The notes under the pieces are model-generated. The model had not been told where the DNA came from. It did no database searches and worked only from the letters and a program-made list of their open reading frames with translations. A stretch of 64,000 bases of DNA from CAKZNE01 sp002695025. Its GTDB lineage: Bacteria > Bacteroidota > Bacteroidia > Flavobacteriales > Schleiferiaceae. The translations under genes and the position numbers were made by a program. This document shows, piece after piece, positions 41,852 through 51,008 of the stretch (the stretch's first letter is position 1; the number at the start of each line of letters is the position of its first letter). The stretch is taken from the NCBI GenBank assembly GCA_913043285.1, contig CAJWML010000001.1:744001-808000 (forward strand). Reading direction: 5' to 3'.

Positions 41852-43855
41852 ATGTCATTTCCCTCTAAAACCCTGCTACTCCTTTTTTTAGTATTTACCA
41901 CCGCTTATTCCCACGGCCAGAAAATAGACGGGGGTAATCGTCATGTGGTAACTTTTTGTGGCGACTCATTAGCGTATACCTGGGGTAAGAACCAGCATGG
42001 TCAGCTGGGAAATAACAGCCTTAGCGGAAGTTCTACTCCCGTTTCGGTAAATAATTTAGATAATGTGGTTTGGGTGGATGCCGGAAGCAATCATAGTGTG
42101 TTTCTGCTGGCAGACAGTACGGTGTGGACCTGTGGCTTTAATTCGTACGGACAATTGGGTGATGGCACCTCTAATAACAGCCCGGCCCCGGTACAGGTGT
42201 CGCAGATGAATAAAGTAGTGGCCATTGCGGCCGGAACCGGCCATACCCTTTATGTGAAGGCCGATAGTTCCGTTTGGGTAAACGGCCTGAATAGCACAGG
42301 CCAGTTTGGCAATGGCACCACTACCGGTTCCAACCTGCCCATCCAGCTGAATACTATAGACAGTGTATGGAAGGTGGCGGCTGGCTATGGGCACTCTCAT
42401 TTCCTGAAGTATGACGGTACGGTATACAGCAGCGGATATAATAGCTGGGGCCAGATGGGTGATGGCAGCACGATCAGCCGTAACCTGCCGGTAAAGGCCA
42501 TTGGTCTTTCCGGTATTACCGAAATGGCCACTGGCTATGGCCATTCGCTCTTTATCAAAAACGACAGTACGGTTTGGGCCTGTGGACGTAATGATTTTGG
42601 TCAGCTCGGAGATGGTACCACCAACCATCGTTCGGTCCCTTTTCAAATTCCCGGTTTAACCGGAGTGGTAGGTATTGCGGCTGGTGATTACCATTCCCTT
42701 TTTCTCAAGGCAGATGGTACGGTCTGGGGTTGCGGCCGTAACCAAAAAGGACAATTGGGGCTGGGGGTCACCTCCACAACCCAGCAATCTGTGGCCCAGG
42801 CACCTTCCCTTTCCAATATCATAGCCATAGGGGCTGGTACGTGGCATTCCATGTTTGTGGCTAAAAACGGTAGTATATGGGCCTGCGGAGATAATAGTGA
42901 AGGCGAGTTAGGAGACGGCACCACCACGGACCGGATCACACCTGTTCAGGTGAGTTTAAGTTGCTGTTTCCCGGAGTACGTCAGTCAGGACACTACCATT
43001 TGCCAGGGAGATAGCTTACAGGTAGGAAGCTTTTCCCATTTTCAGGCCGGGGTGTATACGGATACTCTTTTGGGAGCCTATAATTGCGACAGTATTGTAA
43101 CCACTACCCTTTGGGTAAACCCTTCCTATCACGATAGTACGAATGTGACCATCTGTGAGGGAGATAGTGTGGTAGTAGGCACTCATGCCTATTTTCAATC
43201 CGGCATTTATAATGATACGCTGCCCAGTGTCCATTTTTGCGACAGCATCCTGACCACCATTTTGCAGGTAACCCCTTCTTATAATGATAGCATAAGTGTG
43301 ACCATTTGTGAGGGAGATAGCTTGGTGGTAGGGACCCATGTCTATTTTCAATCCGGCATTTATAAGGATACCCTGGTTACTGCTCATTTTTGCGACAGCA
43401 TCCTGACGACCATTTTGTTGCTGAACCCGGTGTATACAGACAGCCTGAGCCTTACCATTCAGCAAGGAGACACTTTGTGGGTAGGTGCTAATGGCTATTA
43501 CCAAACCGGTATGTACCAGGATTCCCTGCTTACTGTAGCCGGTTGTGATAGTGTGGTGTATACCGATCTTACCGTACTGCCCAATACGGATATAATTGAA
43601 GCAGGTTTGTCAGTCAGCCGGGTATTCCCTAATCCTTTTTCCAATCAATTGAATATAGAGTTGGACCGAGCTTTGGATAATGGCCGCCTCGTGCTGTACA
43701 ACAGTCTGGGTCAGATAGTACGGGAAGAGCAGGGGCTGAAAGGTACCAGCTTTACCTTGTACCGCAATCAACTTAAGGAAGGTTGGTATTACCTGCGGAT
43801 GCTTGAGGATAATCGATCATTGATCACCCGGGTGGTGTGGGTGAGGGATAATTAG
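41852..43855 (+). CDS. RCC1-repeat protein with T9SS sorting domain
   Basis: A 667-aa secreted protein. After the signal (ending AYSHGQ) residues about 28-372 form seven RCC1-type propeller blades, each with a WACGxNxxGQLGDGT-like core. Then come four copies of a repeat of about 58 residues (core ICEGDSLVVGTHVYFQSGIYKDT) with paired cysteines. The C-terminus (about 590-667, VFPNPFSNQLNIEL through WYYLRMLEDN) is a type A T9SS sorting domain, so the protein is exported through the Por machinery and probably attached to the surface. RCC1 propellers mediate protein binding; partner unknown. Confidence 0.92.
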   Translation: MSFPSKTLLLLFLVFTTAYSHGQKIDGGNRHVVTFCGDSLAYTWGKNQHGQLGNNSLSGSSTPVSVNNLDNVVWVDAGSNHSVFLLADSTVWTCGFNSYGQLGDGTSNNSPAPVQVSQMNKVVAIAAGTGHTLYVKADSSVWVNGLNSTGQFGNGTTTGSNLPIQLNTIDSVWKVAAGYGHSHFLKYDGTVYSSGYNSWGQMGDGSTISRNLPVKAIGLSGITEMATGYGHSLFIKNDSTVWACGRNDFGQLGDGTTNHRSVPFQIPGLTGVVGIAAGDYHSLFLKADGTVWGCGRNQKGQLGLGVTSTTQQSVAQAPSLSNIIAIGAGTWHSMFVAKNGSIWACGDNSEGELGDGTTTDRITPVQVSLSCCFPEYVSQDTTICQGDSLQVGSFSHFQAGVYTDTLLGAYNCDSIVTTTLWVNPSYHDSTNVTICEGDSVVVGTHAYFQSGIYNDTLPSVHFCDSILTTILQVTPSYNDSISVTICEGDSLVVGTHVYFQSGIYKDTLVTAHFCDSILTTILLLNPVYTDSLSLTIQQGDTLWVGANGYYQTGMYQDSLLTVAGCDSVVYTDLTVLPNTDIIEAGLSVSRVFPNPFSNQLNIELDRALDNGRLVLYNSLGQIVREEQGLKGTSFTLYRNQLKEGWYYLRMLEDNRSLITRVVWVRDN

Positions 43856-44094
43856 GTTTTAACCGTTTTGATGAAGCGTAGCCCGTAAAACCAGAAAAGA
43901 ATAGTAACCCCTACATACAGCAGGCCGGATAAGGTGGTGCCAATAAAATACCCTACATCGTAAGCATCTCCATTCCCCATTAGAAGATCAAGGAAGTTTC
44001 GCAGGTTCATCACCAAAGGTTTGAGCAACAGGATAAAGCCTAAAGACAGGATCACTGCCACTACTATAAAAAGGTACCCGAAGATGCGTTTCAT
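43852..44094 (-). CDS. Small membrane protein
   Basis: An 80-aa protein with two predicted membrane helices (IFGYLFIVVAVILSLGFILLL and TTLSGLLYVGVTILFWFYGL) and basic ends. Its stop overlaps the end of the RCC1 gene by 4 bases on the opposite strand, and it follows the mutS2-like gene by 29 bases, so it may share that transcript. Unknown function; could be a spurious frame, but hydrophobic patterning and start position support a gene. Confidence 0.6.
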   Translation of the reverse strand: MKRIFGYLFIVVAVILSLGFILLLKPLVMNLRNFLDLLMGNGDAYDVGYFIGTTLSGLLYVGVTILFWFYGLRFIKTVKT

Positions 44095-44123
44095 GGTTAA
44101 GGGATTTTAGAAGGAAGATAGGG

Positions 44124-46307
44124 TTATGGGTTCTGATTCTTAGGCTTCCCATCTTGGGGCTTATTAAACTTCTTCTTCCGCTTCTTCCTTTTCGGTTGGT
44201 CCGGCAGCTCACCGCTAAAGGGAATGAACTGATCCCGGTCCAGCACCGAGCTCAGGTTCCCGATGGCCACCGTGTATTTGCCGTTCTTAATGGCGGTTAT
44301 GGTACCCTGTAAATTGTTGTCCAGCACTTTGATGCGGTCGCCCACTTTTACTTCCGCCTCCTTCAACTCGTTGATCTTCTTATCCCGTTTGGATTGAGCC
44401 TTGCTGAAGTTTTGCTTTTCCTCCTTTTCCACCTCTCCGCTGCGCTGGTTCAGCATACCAATAAAGCGGGCCACAATGGCCTTTTTGTCCTTCTGCGACT
44501 GCTGGTCCATCCAGCCTTCTACCAGCTTCTGGAAGCGTTGACCCCAGTACAGCAGGCGGTCGTTCTCCTCGTTCAGCTTGCTTTGTTTATCCAGCTTCTC
44601 CTGCAGTTTTACAATGGTATCCGCCTTTTCCGCTTCCAACTTTTTGATGCTTTGAAGTTCCGCGTTCAGGCGATCGCGTTTCTTTTCCAGCTGCAGTTTT
44701 TCATCCTGTATCTGTACCAGCAACTGGTCTACCTTAAGGGTGCTTTTTCCGGTACGTTCGCGGGCTTCTTTAATAATGTGGGGTGCAATTCCGGACTTCT
44801 CCGCCACTTCAAAAGTGTAGGAGCTGCCAGGGTTGCCGGTTTCCAGGCGGTATTCCGGGCTAAAGGTTTGCCGGTCAAACAGCATGGCGCCATTCTGGAT
44901 GCCTTCCGTAGCCGCAGCAATGGCCTTAATGGCGTTGTAGTGGGTGGTGAGGATACCAAATACCTTGAAACCGTTCAGCTTTTCCAGGAATACCTGCGCC
45001 AGGGCACTGCCCAGGTCCGGGTCGGAGCCGGAACCAAACTCATCAATAAGCAGTAAAGTATGATCATCCGCATGCTGCAGGAAGTGCTTCATCTTCTCCA
45101 GCTTGGAGCTGTAGGTGGAAAGTTCGTTCTCAATGGACTGGTTGTCGCCAATATCACCCATCAATTGGCCAAATAAAAAGAATCGGCTGGCCGGGTGCAC
45201 AGGAAGCAGCAAACCGCTTTGCAGCATCAGTTGCAACAGGCCCAGGGTCTTCAGGGTTATGGACTTACCTCCTGCATTGGGGCCACTGATCACCAGCAGG
45301 CGATGCTGTACGTCCATTTCCAGGTCCAGCGGTACCGTAAGCTTTGCTTTGTGACGGTTAAATATTTTGAGGACCGGGTTGTACGCTTCTTTCAGCTTCA
45401 CATGAGGCTGCTCCGTTAGCTGAGGCAGGCAGCACTCTTCCCGGTGGGCAAAGGCCGCCTTGGCCTTAATGAAGTCCAGTTCGGTGAGGATGTCTTCAAT
45501 GGAGTTGAGCAAGTTTGTAAAGGGACGGATTAAATTGGCCAGTTCCTTGAGTATCCTGCGGATCTCCTGCCGCTCCTCGTCCAGCAGGTAGGCAATCTCG
45601 TTGTTGATCTCCACCGTTTCACCCGGCTCAATGTATACAATCGAGTGTTTGGAACTGCTACCGTGGAAAATGCCCTGCACCTGCCCTTTGTAGGCCGCCT
45701 GTATGGCCAGTACCCTGCGGTTCTCAGAAACCGTTTCATTGAAATCGGCACTGTAGCCCTTCTCGCGGTATTTCTTGAGAACCCGGTCAAAGATACGGTC
45801 CGCAGCTGCCCGGCTTTTGGTAAGTTTCTGACGTATGGAAGCCAGCTCTTTGGAGGCATTGGAACGCACTTGGGCGCGTTCGTCCAGGCGCTGGTCAATA
45901 GCTTCGGTTATCAACGGTTCCGGTTCAGTAGCCAGGATCCATTCCGCCAATAGCGGCAGGCGCTGCCTTTGCTTGTCCATAAAACGATGCACCTGCTTAT
46001 AGCTGAGGCAAAGAGAACGGATCAGGCTGAACTGGCTTTCCTCCAGCACGGTGCCGGCCGTGCGCAATACGGAGGTGGCCCCTTTTACGGAATCAAACAA
46101 AGTAGAAGGTACCGGATCGCCAGACAGGTAGAGCGAAAACAGTTCATTGGTTTGCTGTAGGGCTCTCTTCAGTTCAAAGGTGTCAGGAATGGGTTGCAGA
46201 TTCTGCACCATGCTTTTCCCACCTGTGGTCTGGCACAGTTCCGCTATTTCCTTCCGTATAACGGGGAAGTCCAGGCTGTTAGCTAATGAGGCGGGATACA
46301 ACTCCAT
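44124..46307 (-). CDS. MutS2-like DNA-binding ATPase lacking the Smr domain
   Basis: A 727-aa member of the MutS2 branch. The core and clamp regions (about 1-310) precede the ATPase with Walker A VISGPNAGGKS (near 335), Walker B LLIDEFGSGSDP and a switch TTHYNAIK. A long coiled coil (about 500-620) and a KOW-like barrel (VGDRIKVLDNNLQGTITAI) follow. The usual C-terminal Smr nuclease domain is missing; the protein ends in a basic KRKKRKKKFNKP tail. Standard MutS2 suppresses homologous recombination or acts on collided ribosomes; without Smr, nuclease activity should be absent. A perfect -7 box lies upstream. Confidence 0.9.
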   Translation of the reverse strand: MELYPASLANSLDFPVIRKEIAELCQTTGGKSMVQNLQPIPDTFELKRALQQTNELFSLYLSGDPVPSTLFDSVKGATSVLRTAGTVLEESQFSLIRSLCLSYKQVHRFMDKQRQRLPLLAEWILATEPEPLITEAIDQRLDERAQVRSNASKELASIRQKLTKSRAAADRIFDRVLKKYREKGYSADFNETVSENRRVLAIQAAYKGQVQGIFHGSSSKHSIVYIEPGETVEINNEIAYLLDEERQEIRRILKELANLIRPFTNLLNSIEDILTELDFIKAKAAFAHREECCLPQLTEQPHVKLKEAYNPVLKIFNRHKAKLTVPLDLEMDVQHRLLVISGPNAGGKSITLKTLGLLQLMLQSGLLLPVHPASRFFLFGQLMGDIGDNQSIENELSTYSSKLEKMKHFLQHADDHTLLLIDEFGSGSDPDLGSALAQVFLEKLNGFKVFGILTTHYNAIKAIAAATEGIQNGAMLFDRQTFSPEYRLETGNPGSSYTFEVAEKSGIAPHIIKEARERTGKSTLKVDQLLVQIQDEKLQLEKKRDRLNAELQSIKKLEAEKADTIVKLQEKLDKQSKLNEENDRLLYWGQRFQKLVEGWMDQQSQKDKKAIVARFIGMLNQRSGEVEKEEKQNFSKAQSKRDKKINELKEAEVKVGDRIKVLDNNLQGTITAIKNGKYTVAIGNLSSVLDRDQFIPFSGELPDQPKRKKRKKKFNKPQDGKPKNQNP

Positions 46308-46324
46308 TTTTCAATTCAAAGCCG

Positions 46325-46332
46325 CAAAGGTA
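46325..46332 (-). promoter_or_regulatory. -7 promoter box TACCTTTG for mutS2-like gene
   Basis: On the leftward strand, a perfect TAnnTTTG match 17 bases before the ATG at 46307. No clear -33 element. Confidence 0.5.
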
Positions 46333-46435
46333 AAAGGATTTAGAGCATCTTAGTACACTGTATAAAGCAGGCTCAACCTGAGCCTTCATAATAATGGCTT
46401 TAGCTACTTTTACCGGTAATTTAGGATTCCACGAG

Positions 46436-48013
46436 GTGAAGCGATTAAGTTTACTGTGCTTTTTACTGTGCTCTGGGCTTATATACAGTCAGCCGGATAC
46501 AACTTTTATGGATCAGTTGAGGTCCGGGTTGGTGAATCTGCCGGTTGACTCGCAAATCACGGAGCTGATCCATTATTCCCGCAATTTCAGAAGTACGGAT
46601 AGCAGTAAATCCCTTTGGGTGGCTCGTTATGCCGTACAGTTAGGGGCCAGTGCAAAGCCGGAAAAATTGAGTAATGCCTTACTCAGTCTGGGCCATGCCC
46701 ATAAGACCATCTCACATTATGACTCAGCCATTTATTATTACCGTCAAGTGCTGGACCTGGAGAAGGAGGGTGCACCAAACAAAAACCGGGGAAATGCCTT
46801 GATGGGTTTGGGAAGCGCCTATGCTTGGAGTGGTTATTATGAGAAGGGGATTACTTATTACCAGCATGCAGCAGATCATTACAAAAAAGAGGGTGATAAC
46901 ATTTCGGTGGGCAAAGTATACACCAACATCGGCAATATTTACAATGATAGCTTTTTACATCAACACAGCAAGGCGTTAGAATATTACCAGCACAGCCTTA
47001 CCCTGTTCAGGAAGGAAGGTTTCCCGGCCGGTAATGTACTGCTGAATATGGCGTATGCCCTTAAAAGTCTGCACATGCCGGATAGTGCCCTGATGTGTTT
47101 GCGCGAAATTGATTCCGGTTCCGTAAGGCCCTATGACTATGTTCCCATAAAAACCTATGCCTTTATCATTGAAGGGGATATATATGCCGATAAGAAGGAG
47201 TATGCCAGGTCTTTGCAGTTGTATGATAAGGCAGATTCTATGATGCTGGGCAGAAGCATGGTAGACCAAAAGCTCCTGAACGGCAAATCCCGCGCCTGGG
47301 CCTATTATTATTCCGGTGCGTATGAGCAGGCCGTTAAAACGGGAGAAGAGATGTTAAGCCTGATGGATGAAACCGGGAATACGGGAGAAAAAGCAGCTGT
47401 TTTGCAGGTTGTGGGCAAAGCCTATGAAAGCCTGGGTAAACCTATGCAGGCTCTGTCGTATATGAATCGGTATATTGAACTGTACGGGGAGCTGAGCAAA
47501 AGCGAAGCTCTGAAACAGGTACGGGATCTGGAGGCACAATACAGGATGCGGGAGAAGGATGCAGAGATAGAACTGCTCCATTTGAATAACCGCCTGGCTG
47601 CCCAGCAACTGGCCACGCGCCAGGCTAACCAGAATACTTTGTTGGCCCTCATTGGCTTCCTGCTTTTGGGAGCCGGCACCGGATTTTACTATTACCGCAG
47701 GCATATACGCCTCAAACAAGCCCTGCTCAACAGTGAGATATCAAACCTCAAATCCCGCATCAAGGCCCTGGTTACCCAAAATCCTGAACACCTTGATCTC
47801 AACCTGGATGATATCAACGCTAAGTTGCAGACACCACTAACCCCCAGGGAGTTTGAAGTGTTGCAAGCGGCCTTAAGCGACCGTAACAACCGTGAAATTG
47901 CCGAGCAGATACACGTATCCGTAAATACCGTAAAATTTCACCTCAAGAATATTTACGAAAAACTCGGAGTGAGCAACCGCAGGGAAGTGGTAAGTTTTGT
48001 GATGGATAAATAG
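46436..48013 (+). CDS. TPR-repeat LuxR-type transcriptional regulator with membrane anchor
   Basis: A 525-aa membrane-bound regulator. The GTG at 46436 gives a proper signal-anchor (MKRLSLLCFLLCSGLIYSQ); the earlier ATG at 46394 would put 14 unlikely residues before it and overlaps a TACTTTTA promoter-like box at 46405-46412. Residues about 50-360 are TPRs in the periplasm. A membrane helix (LLALIGFLLLGAGTGFYYY) is near 410-430. The C-terminal LuxR helix-turn-helix is at about 460-525 (LTPREFEVLQAALSDRNNREIAEQI). There is no receiver or kinase domain, so it may link periplasmic signals directly to DNA. It precedes a PKD-repeat T9SS gene with a palindrome between them. Confidence 0.88.
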   Translation: MKRLSLLCFLLCSGLIYSQPDTTFMDQLRSGLVNLPVDSQITELIHYSRNFRSTDSSKSLWVARYAVQLGASAKPEKLSNALLSLGHAHKTISHYDSAIYYYRQVLDLEKEGAPNKNRGNALMGLGSAYAWSGYYEKGITYYQHAADHYKKEGDNISVGKVYTNIGNIYNDSFLHQHSKALEYYQHSLTLFRKEGFPAGNVLLNMAYALKSLHMPDSALMCLREIDSGSVRPYDYVPIKTYAFIIEGDIYADKKEYARSLQLYDKADSMMLGRSMVDQKLLNGKSRAWAYYYSGAYEQAVKTGEEMLSLMDETGNTGEKAAVLQVVGKAYESLGKPMQALSYMNRYIELYGELSKSEALKQVRDLEAQYRMREKDAEIELLHLNNRLAAQQLATRQANQNTLLALIGFLLLGAGTGFYYYRRHIRLKQALLNSEISNLKSRIKALVTQNPEHLDLNLDDINAKLQTPLTPREFEVLQAALSDRNNREIAEQIHVSVNTVKFHLKNIYEKLGVSNRREVVSFVMDK

Positions 48014-48038
48014 TTAATAATCAAAAGGTTTTACAACA

Positions 48039-48068
48039 CTACCCACCCGGGTAGGTGCTAAACTACCC
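48039..48068. promoter_or_regulatory. CTACCC half-site array between regulator and T9SS gene
   Basis: CTACCC-N4-GGGTAG (48039-48054) is a perfect 6-4-6 inverted repeat, and a third CTACCC lies at 48063-48068. The array is 60-90 bases upstream of the ATG at 48128 and just after the TPR-LuxR regulator gene, whose product is the obvious candidate binder. Inference from position only. Confidence 0.45.
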
Positions 48069-48127
48069 TTGGCGGATAGTCGGAGTCAGATTCTTTACAG
48101 CCAGTTTTGTCGCTTAAATACTGGTTT

Positions 48128-50470
48128 ATGAGGCAAATACTATCTCTTTTGGCCTTGCTGTGGGTATACAGCATAAGCGCCCAAAATTTTACCTGGGCGG
48201 ATCATGTGTCATCCAATCGCGAAAGTGAAACCCTGTTTGTAAAGAAAGATGGCAATGGCTTCTTTTATGCGGTAGTAGCGTATCGGGATTCAGCCATTTT
48301 CAACGGTCAAACGTATCTCTCCTACAACCCGGCAGAGATGAACAACCCCAGTAGCCCCGCAGCCCTGGTGATCCGCTATACTGCTACAGGAAGTATAAGC
48401 TGGGTTCGTAATATAGCATTCAGTGTATCCCAGGCCAGTAATTTCTTTACCGATGGTGTCAAGGTCGCGTTTATGGATGTGGATGACCAGGGGAATGTAT
48501 ACCTGCAGGGTTATTCGCGGGGCACGGTACACGTGGACACCATGTCATTCGGGGCCGGAGATGTAAATGGGTCACCCAATGACTTCTGTTTTTTGGTAAA
48601 GCTTAACTCTTCCGGTAGCGCTGTTTGGAACCGGGTTTTTACCGATGGTAATCTGTTTTCACATTCCACACCCAAAGGCGTGTCGGTAAAGAAAGATGGC
48701 AGCGCTCTGTACACCATGGTATATGACGATACCTTAAACACCAATGGCGCCTCGGATGTGCTGGGAGGGGATTATATCCTGAACCTGAACCCCGCTAATG
48801 GAGCGGTAAACGCATTTCTTGCCATGGTGCCCGGTGGTAACCTTGTGAATGTTGGAAACCTATTTGTGTGTGGAAGTAGTTATTTGTACATCACCTCTGC
48901 ACAGGCGGGAACACAGTTCAATACGGTAAGCACCAACCTTTACCAGGTGGACCTGAATACCCTGGCTTTTAGCCACAACAGTTTGCCCGTACAAATTACC
49001 GATATGAAAGAAGCCGGGGATACCCTTTTCCTGGCCGCCAAAACCCGTCAAAGTGCCAATGCGGTCATGGCTTATAACTTTGGAACCGGTACTACCCATT
49101 GGGCAACGTATAGTGATAGTACCCAGGGAAACTGGCCCGGCCCGGCCCTGGATATTAATAACCAAAGAGAAGTCATATTATGCACTGGTTTTAATAACAA
49201 TTCCGCACATTTCGGCAATACCCCCATCCTGAATGCCTCCACTAAAAATACTCTGATCGTAAAGCTCAACCAGCAGGGGCAGGTACACTGGTACACCACT
49301 GAGGTAAGCGGCACTAATCTATTGCACCGGGCGGTGAGTTTTGCGGATAACCTGGCCGTTTTAGGAGGTGTATTCAACCACCTGCAGGGTGGGGGAGCCC
49401 CCGCAGTTTTTGGCAACTACACGCTGGTTCCCCACAACGCTTCAGCCTCTCGCGATTCCTATGTGGCCGCATTGGGAATTAATACCACCCTTCATGCGGA
49501 TATCCAATTGCCGGATACGGTAGTGCTTTGCCAGGGCGACTCTATCCTGTTAAACGGAACCGCTTCAGGAGGAACGGGAACGTACACCTACCGGTGGATC
49601 AATGGCTTGTGGACCATTGCAGATACCACCCTGGCCCAGACGTATGCTTTTCCGTTTATGGACACCACTTATTACTTCCAGGTTTCGGATGGCTTCGGCA
49701 CTGCCACGGATTCCGTTAGGATTAAAATGTCAGACAGCTTTAAACTGTTTGCTTTCTTTTTCCCCAAGGATTCCGCGCAGGGTTTCGCCATGGTTCCCGG
49801 CTTTGGTCCTGATGATGCGGATTCCATTTATTGGGACTTTGGTGACGGCACCTTTAGCCATGATTACTGGCCTTACCATGTGTATACCCAGCCTGGTTTG
49901 TATGCGGTTAGTCTGTATATCGAAAATTTTTGCGGAAGCAGTACTTATACCGATACCGTAGATGCGAGTTGTGCCGGCACCGATGCCCAATTTGTATATA
50001 GCTTTGGGTTGCCCGGGGAGCTAAGCTTTACGGACCAATCTATTTCCCCCACAGGCGTTACTTCGTGGTTATGGACTTTTGGTGATGGCGATACTGCCAT
50101 GACCCAAAACCCGGTTCACCAATACGGGGCAAATGGTTTGTACCGGATTTGTCTGTACATCACAGATAGCTGCGGTACCGACAGTGTATGCCAGGACGTG
50201 ATCATCAGCAATATGGCTTTAGAGAATGTTCAATGGAATGCACCGCAGGTATATCCCAATCCGGTTCAGGATAAACTAAGTATTGTAATGCCGGATGCGG
50301 TAAAGAGATCCGTTCAAATACTAAGCGCAAGTGGTAAAGTGATCAGAGAATATCCGGGTAGTGAACAGGAATTACACCTTTCGGTGGAAAGCCTGCCACA
50401 AGGTGTATATATACTTAAGGTATCGGAAGAAGAGCAAACGGTGTTTACCCAATTGCTCTTTAAGCGGTAG
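48128..50470 (+). CDS. PKD-repeat protein with T9SS sorting domain
   Basis: A 780-aa secreted protein (signal ends YSISAQ). The first 450 residues resemble SBBP-type beta-propeller sequences (repeats with GNVYLQGYSRGTV and AVLGGVF patterns). Then come one Ig-like domain (CQGDSILLNGTASGG) and two PKD domains (IYWDFGDGTFSHDYWPYHVY and WLWTFGDGDTAMTQNPVHQY). The C-terminus (about 700-780, VYPNPVQDKLSIVM through GVYILKVSEEE) is a type A T9SS sorting domain. The start MRQILSLL was chosen over an upstream TTG. A surface or secreted adhesin-like role is likely. Confidence 0.92.
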   Translation: MRQILSLLALLWVYSISAQNFTWADHVSSNRESETLFVKKDGNGFFYAVVAYRDSAIFNGQTYLSYNPAEMNNPSSPAALVIRYTATGSISWVRNIAFSVSQASNFFTDGVKVAFMDVDDQGNVYLQGYSRGTVHVDTMSFGAGDVNGSPNDFCFLVKLNSSGSAVWNRVFTDGNLFSHSTPKGVSVKKDGSALYTMVYDDTLNTNGASDVLGGDYILNLNPANGAVNAFLAMVPGGNLVNVGNLFVCGSSYLYITSAQAGTQFNTVSTNLYQVDLNTLAFSHNSLPVQITDMKEAGDTLFLAAKTRQSANAVMAYNFGTGTTHWATYSDSTQGNWPGPALDINNQREVILCTGFNNNSAHFGNTPILNASTKNTLIVKLNQQGQVHWYTTEVSGTNLLHRAVSFADNLAVLGGVFNHLQGGGAPAVFGNYTLVPHNASASRDSYVAALGINTTLHADIQLPDTVVLCQGDSILLNGTASGGTGTYTYRWINGLWTIADTTLAQTYAFPFMDTTYYFQVSDGFGTATDSVRIKMSDSFKLFAFFFPKDSAQGFAMVPGFGPDDADSIYWDFGDGTFSHDYWPYHVYTQPGLYAVSLYIENFCGSSTYTDTVDASCAGTDAQFVYSFGLPGELSFTDQSISPTGVTSWLWTFGDGDTAMTQNPVHQYGANGLYRICLYITDSCGTDSVCQDVIISNMALENVQWNAPQVYPNPVQDKLSIVMPDAVKRSVQILSASGKVIREYPGSEQELHLSVESLPQGVYILKVSEEEQTVFTQLLFKR

Positions 50471-50493
50471 AACAAGTGTTTTCAAATTGAGCG

Positions 50494-50523
50494 AGGGCCT
50501 GGTTTTGTTAAAAGCCAGGCCCT
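50494..50523 (+). terminator. Intrinsic terminator after PKD gene
   Basis: AGGGCCTGG (50494-50502) pairs with CCAGGCCCT (50515-50523), nine perfect base pairs with a loop that can extend by T/A pairs, followed by TTGCTATTT. It lies 24 bases past the PKD gene stop. Confidence 0.75.
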
Positions 50524-50645
50524 TTGCTATTTAACAGCGTAGTGGTAAAACTCCTTTGTGGTAGCGGAACTTGCCATAATTTCCCTACTTTTAAAGCGCT
50601 CATCAAGGAGCAAGAACCAAACGTAAATTTTAAAACCCTAGAAAC

Positions 50646-51008
50646 ATGGCACAACCTGAAGCCGATTTTTTCAAGATCCCCATGATCTATCTTTCCAAGT
50701 ACATAAATGAGGAAGAGCAAACACGCTACCGCCTTTATGTAGGCATGGCCATGGGAGAGGAAGAAGAGTTTCACCTTCCGCCAACCCCATCCACTTTATC
50801 AGATTGCGATGTGTATGTAATCCATGTAGAGAGCCTGATTAATGACAATTCCGAACTGATGGGCATCCAAACCGTATTTCGGTCTGATATTGAAGCCACC
50901 TGCCGTACTATTGAAGTACGGGTCACAGATGGCACGAACACGCGCAGGGCAAAAATGAACTATGACCAGGCCGATCACGGAGGGCTTGGTGGCGGCCATG
51001 CGGAATAA
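50646..51008 (+). CDS. Unknown small protein coupled to TPR kinase
   Basis: A 120-aa soluble acidic protein. It begins MAQPEADFFKIPMIYLSKY and contains the stretch EEEEFHLPPTP, then beta-rich sequence (DCDVYVIHVESLI; CRTIEVRVTDG). No family recognised and no signal sequence. It overlaps the downstream kinase gene by 11 bases, so their expression is coupled. A TACTTTTA box at 50597-50604 may be its promoter. It may modulate the kinase; that is positional inference. Confidence 0.7.
   Translation: MAQPEADFFKIPMIYLSKYINEEEQTRYRLYVGMAMGEEEEFHLPPTPSTLSDCDVYVIHVESLINDNSELMGIQTVFRSDIEATCRTIEVRVTDGTNTRRAKMNYDQADHGGLGGGHAE

Noticed and set aside
46394..46435. ATG start for the TPR-LuxR regulator
   Set aside because: The GTG at 46436 gives a perfect signal-anchor; the ATG would add an unnatural leader over a promoter-like box.
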